Of a stretch of 64,000 bases of DNA, positions 63,622-64,000 are shown piece by piece. The notes below the pieces were generated by a model. The model did no database searches. It had not been told where the DNA came from and was given only the letters and a program-made list of their open reading frames with translations. The stretch comes from an uncultured Bacilli bacterium (GTDB lineage Bacteria; Bacillota_I; Bacilli_A; RF39; UBA660). Made by a program: the position numbers and the translations under genes. The stretch covers positions 50,161-114,160 of the forward strand of contig CAKOMR010000003.1 in assembly GCA_934096705.1 (NCBI GenBank). The letters run 5' to 3'. Position 1 is the stretch's first letter; every line of letters starts with the position of its first letter.

Positions 63622-63798
63622 GCATTTTACCATACTTTTAATTATAGTCTTTTGATTAAAGCCAACAATGAAGAAATTACTGATTCTGAAATTGATGAAT
63701 TGTTAAAAGAAGCCAAAGAAAAATCTTCTGCTAAAAAAACAGCTAATAATGGTAAAGGCATTTCAGTAGGAATCTCAAATGCCAATGATCATTATTAA
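63622..63798 (+). pseudogene. Second coding remnant (C-terminal fragment)
   Basis: Fifty-eight codons preceded in frame by ATG-TAA, with no start or RBS of its own. The Glu/Lys-rich translation includes ITDSEIDELLKEAKEKSSAKK and ends NANDHY. Looks like the tail of a broken gene. Confidence 0.4.
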
Positions 63799-63857
63799 TA
63801 TCAAGTTATTAGATTATATAAATAATAATACAAATTACAATTTATTTTTGACTTTTT

Positions 63858-64000
63858 TTACTTTTTATTCATCCACTCAACTGTATCCTTTATTGTATCT
63901 TTCATATTTCTATTTTTAAATTTCAACTTTTCTTTAGCTTTTTCATTACTGAAATTAGCATTAGAAGATAGTGTATATAGTGAATACTTTGTAAAAAGTG
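63858..64000 (-). CDS. NAD-dependent epimerase/dehydratase-like protein, C-terminus (partial)
   Basis: Only the last 46 residues are inside the window: the frame enters at the right edge and ends at TAA (63858-63860). SNANFSNEKAKEKLKFKNRNM followed by DTIKDTVEWM is the usual C-terminal pattern of extended SDR sugar-nucleotide epimerases and dehydratases. Substrate cannot be told. Confidence 0.6.
   Translation of the reverse strand, partial: LFTKYSLYTLSSNANFSNEKAKEKLKFKNRNMKDTIKDTVEWMNKK

Larger units (their letters stand above)
63117..63857. other. Degenerate region between tRNA-Gly and an epimerase-like gene
   Basis: 740 bp with no intact gene. It holds the tRNA terminator, two coding remnants (listed separately), and a small hairpin GATAG-TTGTG-CTATC at 63564-63578. 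No copy of the tRNA 3' end or inverted repeats of an insertion sequence were seen. Confidence 0.6.

Overview
The window is very AT-rich, gene-dense DNA from a low-GC Gram-positive (Firmicutes/Bacilli) chromosome. The standard code fits: Trp is TGG, and TGA terminates at least two genes (positions 32762-32764 and 50748-50750). The cell is walled and has one membrane. The window encodes lipoprotein diacylglyceryl transferase, an LTA-synthase-type sulfatase, an LCP glycopolymer transferase, two sortases with cell-wall substrates, peptidoglycan hydrolases, a SufU-type Fe-S system and a T-box leader. The flavour is that of host-associated, uncultured, small-genome Bacilli (RF39 / Erysipelotrichales-like). 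That placement is inference, and no marker in the window fixes the taxon.

Layout. 1-6808: the end of a MacB-like ABC transporter, then a sortase / VWA-MucBP adhesin / sortase cluster. 6959-18236: housekeeping (uvrB, a VanY-like carboxypeptidase, a YugP-like metallopeptidase, cysS, gltX, trxB, lgt, uvrA). 18363-30879: a Tad-like type IV filament locus on the minus strand, in at least five transcription units. It has a CpaB-like SAF protein, the CpaF/TadA ATPase, TadB, TadC, a TadZ-like protein, small Cys-rich pilin-like proteins, a pilin-like protein fused to a C39-type cysteine peptidase, a 1281-residue protein with a probable thioester domain, and two paralogous two-helix membrane proteins with their own promoters. 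30988-37683: CPBP protease, degenerate phosphoesterase, an operon of unknown helical proteins, a wall-anchored protein with an NPNT sorting signal, and an orphan solute-binding protein. 37709-42959: a membrane metallopeptidase-like protein and, 13 bp apart, a dockerin-bearing glucosaminidase and a membrane-anchored protein with a cohesin-like domain. 43036-47044: ZIP transporter, membrane-anchored nuclease, ABC exporter, and a small heat-shock protein under a CIRCE-like operator. 47189-50750: unknown proteins and an orphan tyrosine recombinase. 50762-56455: valS with a Val T-box, and a compact sufC / short sufB-D / sufS / sufU operon with no full-length SufB. 56569-58385: small proteins and a membrane-anchored lytic transglycosylase. 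58420-62935: an LTA synthase, unknown protein and LCP-PASTA operon. 63042-64000: tRNA-Gly, decayed coding remnants and the end of a sugar-nucleotide epimerase-like gene.

The genes cluster strongly around surface assembly. Proteins are anchored in three ways: sortase signals, transmembrane tails, and apparently a cohesin-dockerin bridge. The candidates for an undescribed system are the cohesin/dockerin autolysin pair (39593-42959) and the Cys-rich Tad-like filament locus with its thioester and cysteine-peptidase proteins (18363-30879). Promoters are often near-consensus (17-bp spacing, frequently TGCTATAAT), and at least three genes appear to be transcribed leaderless.
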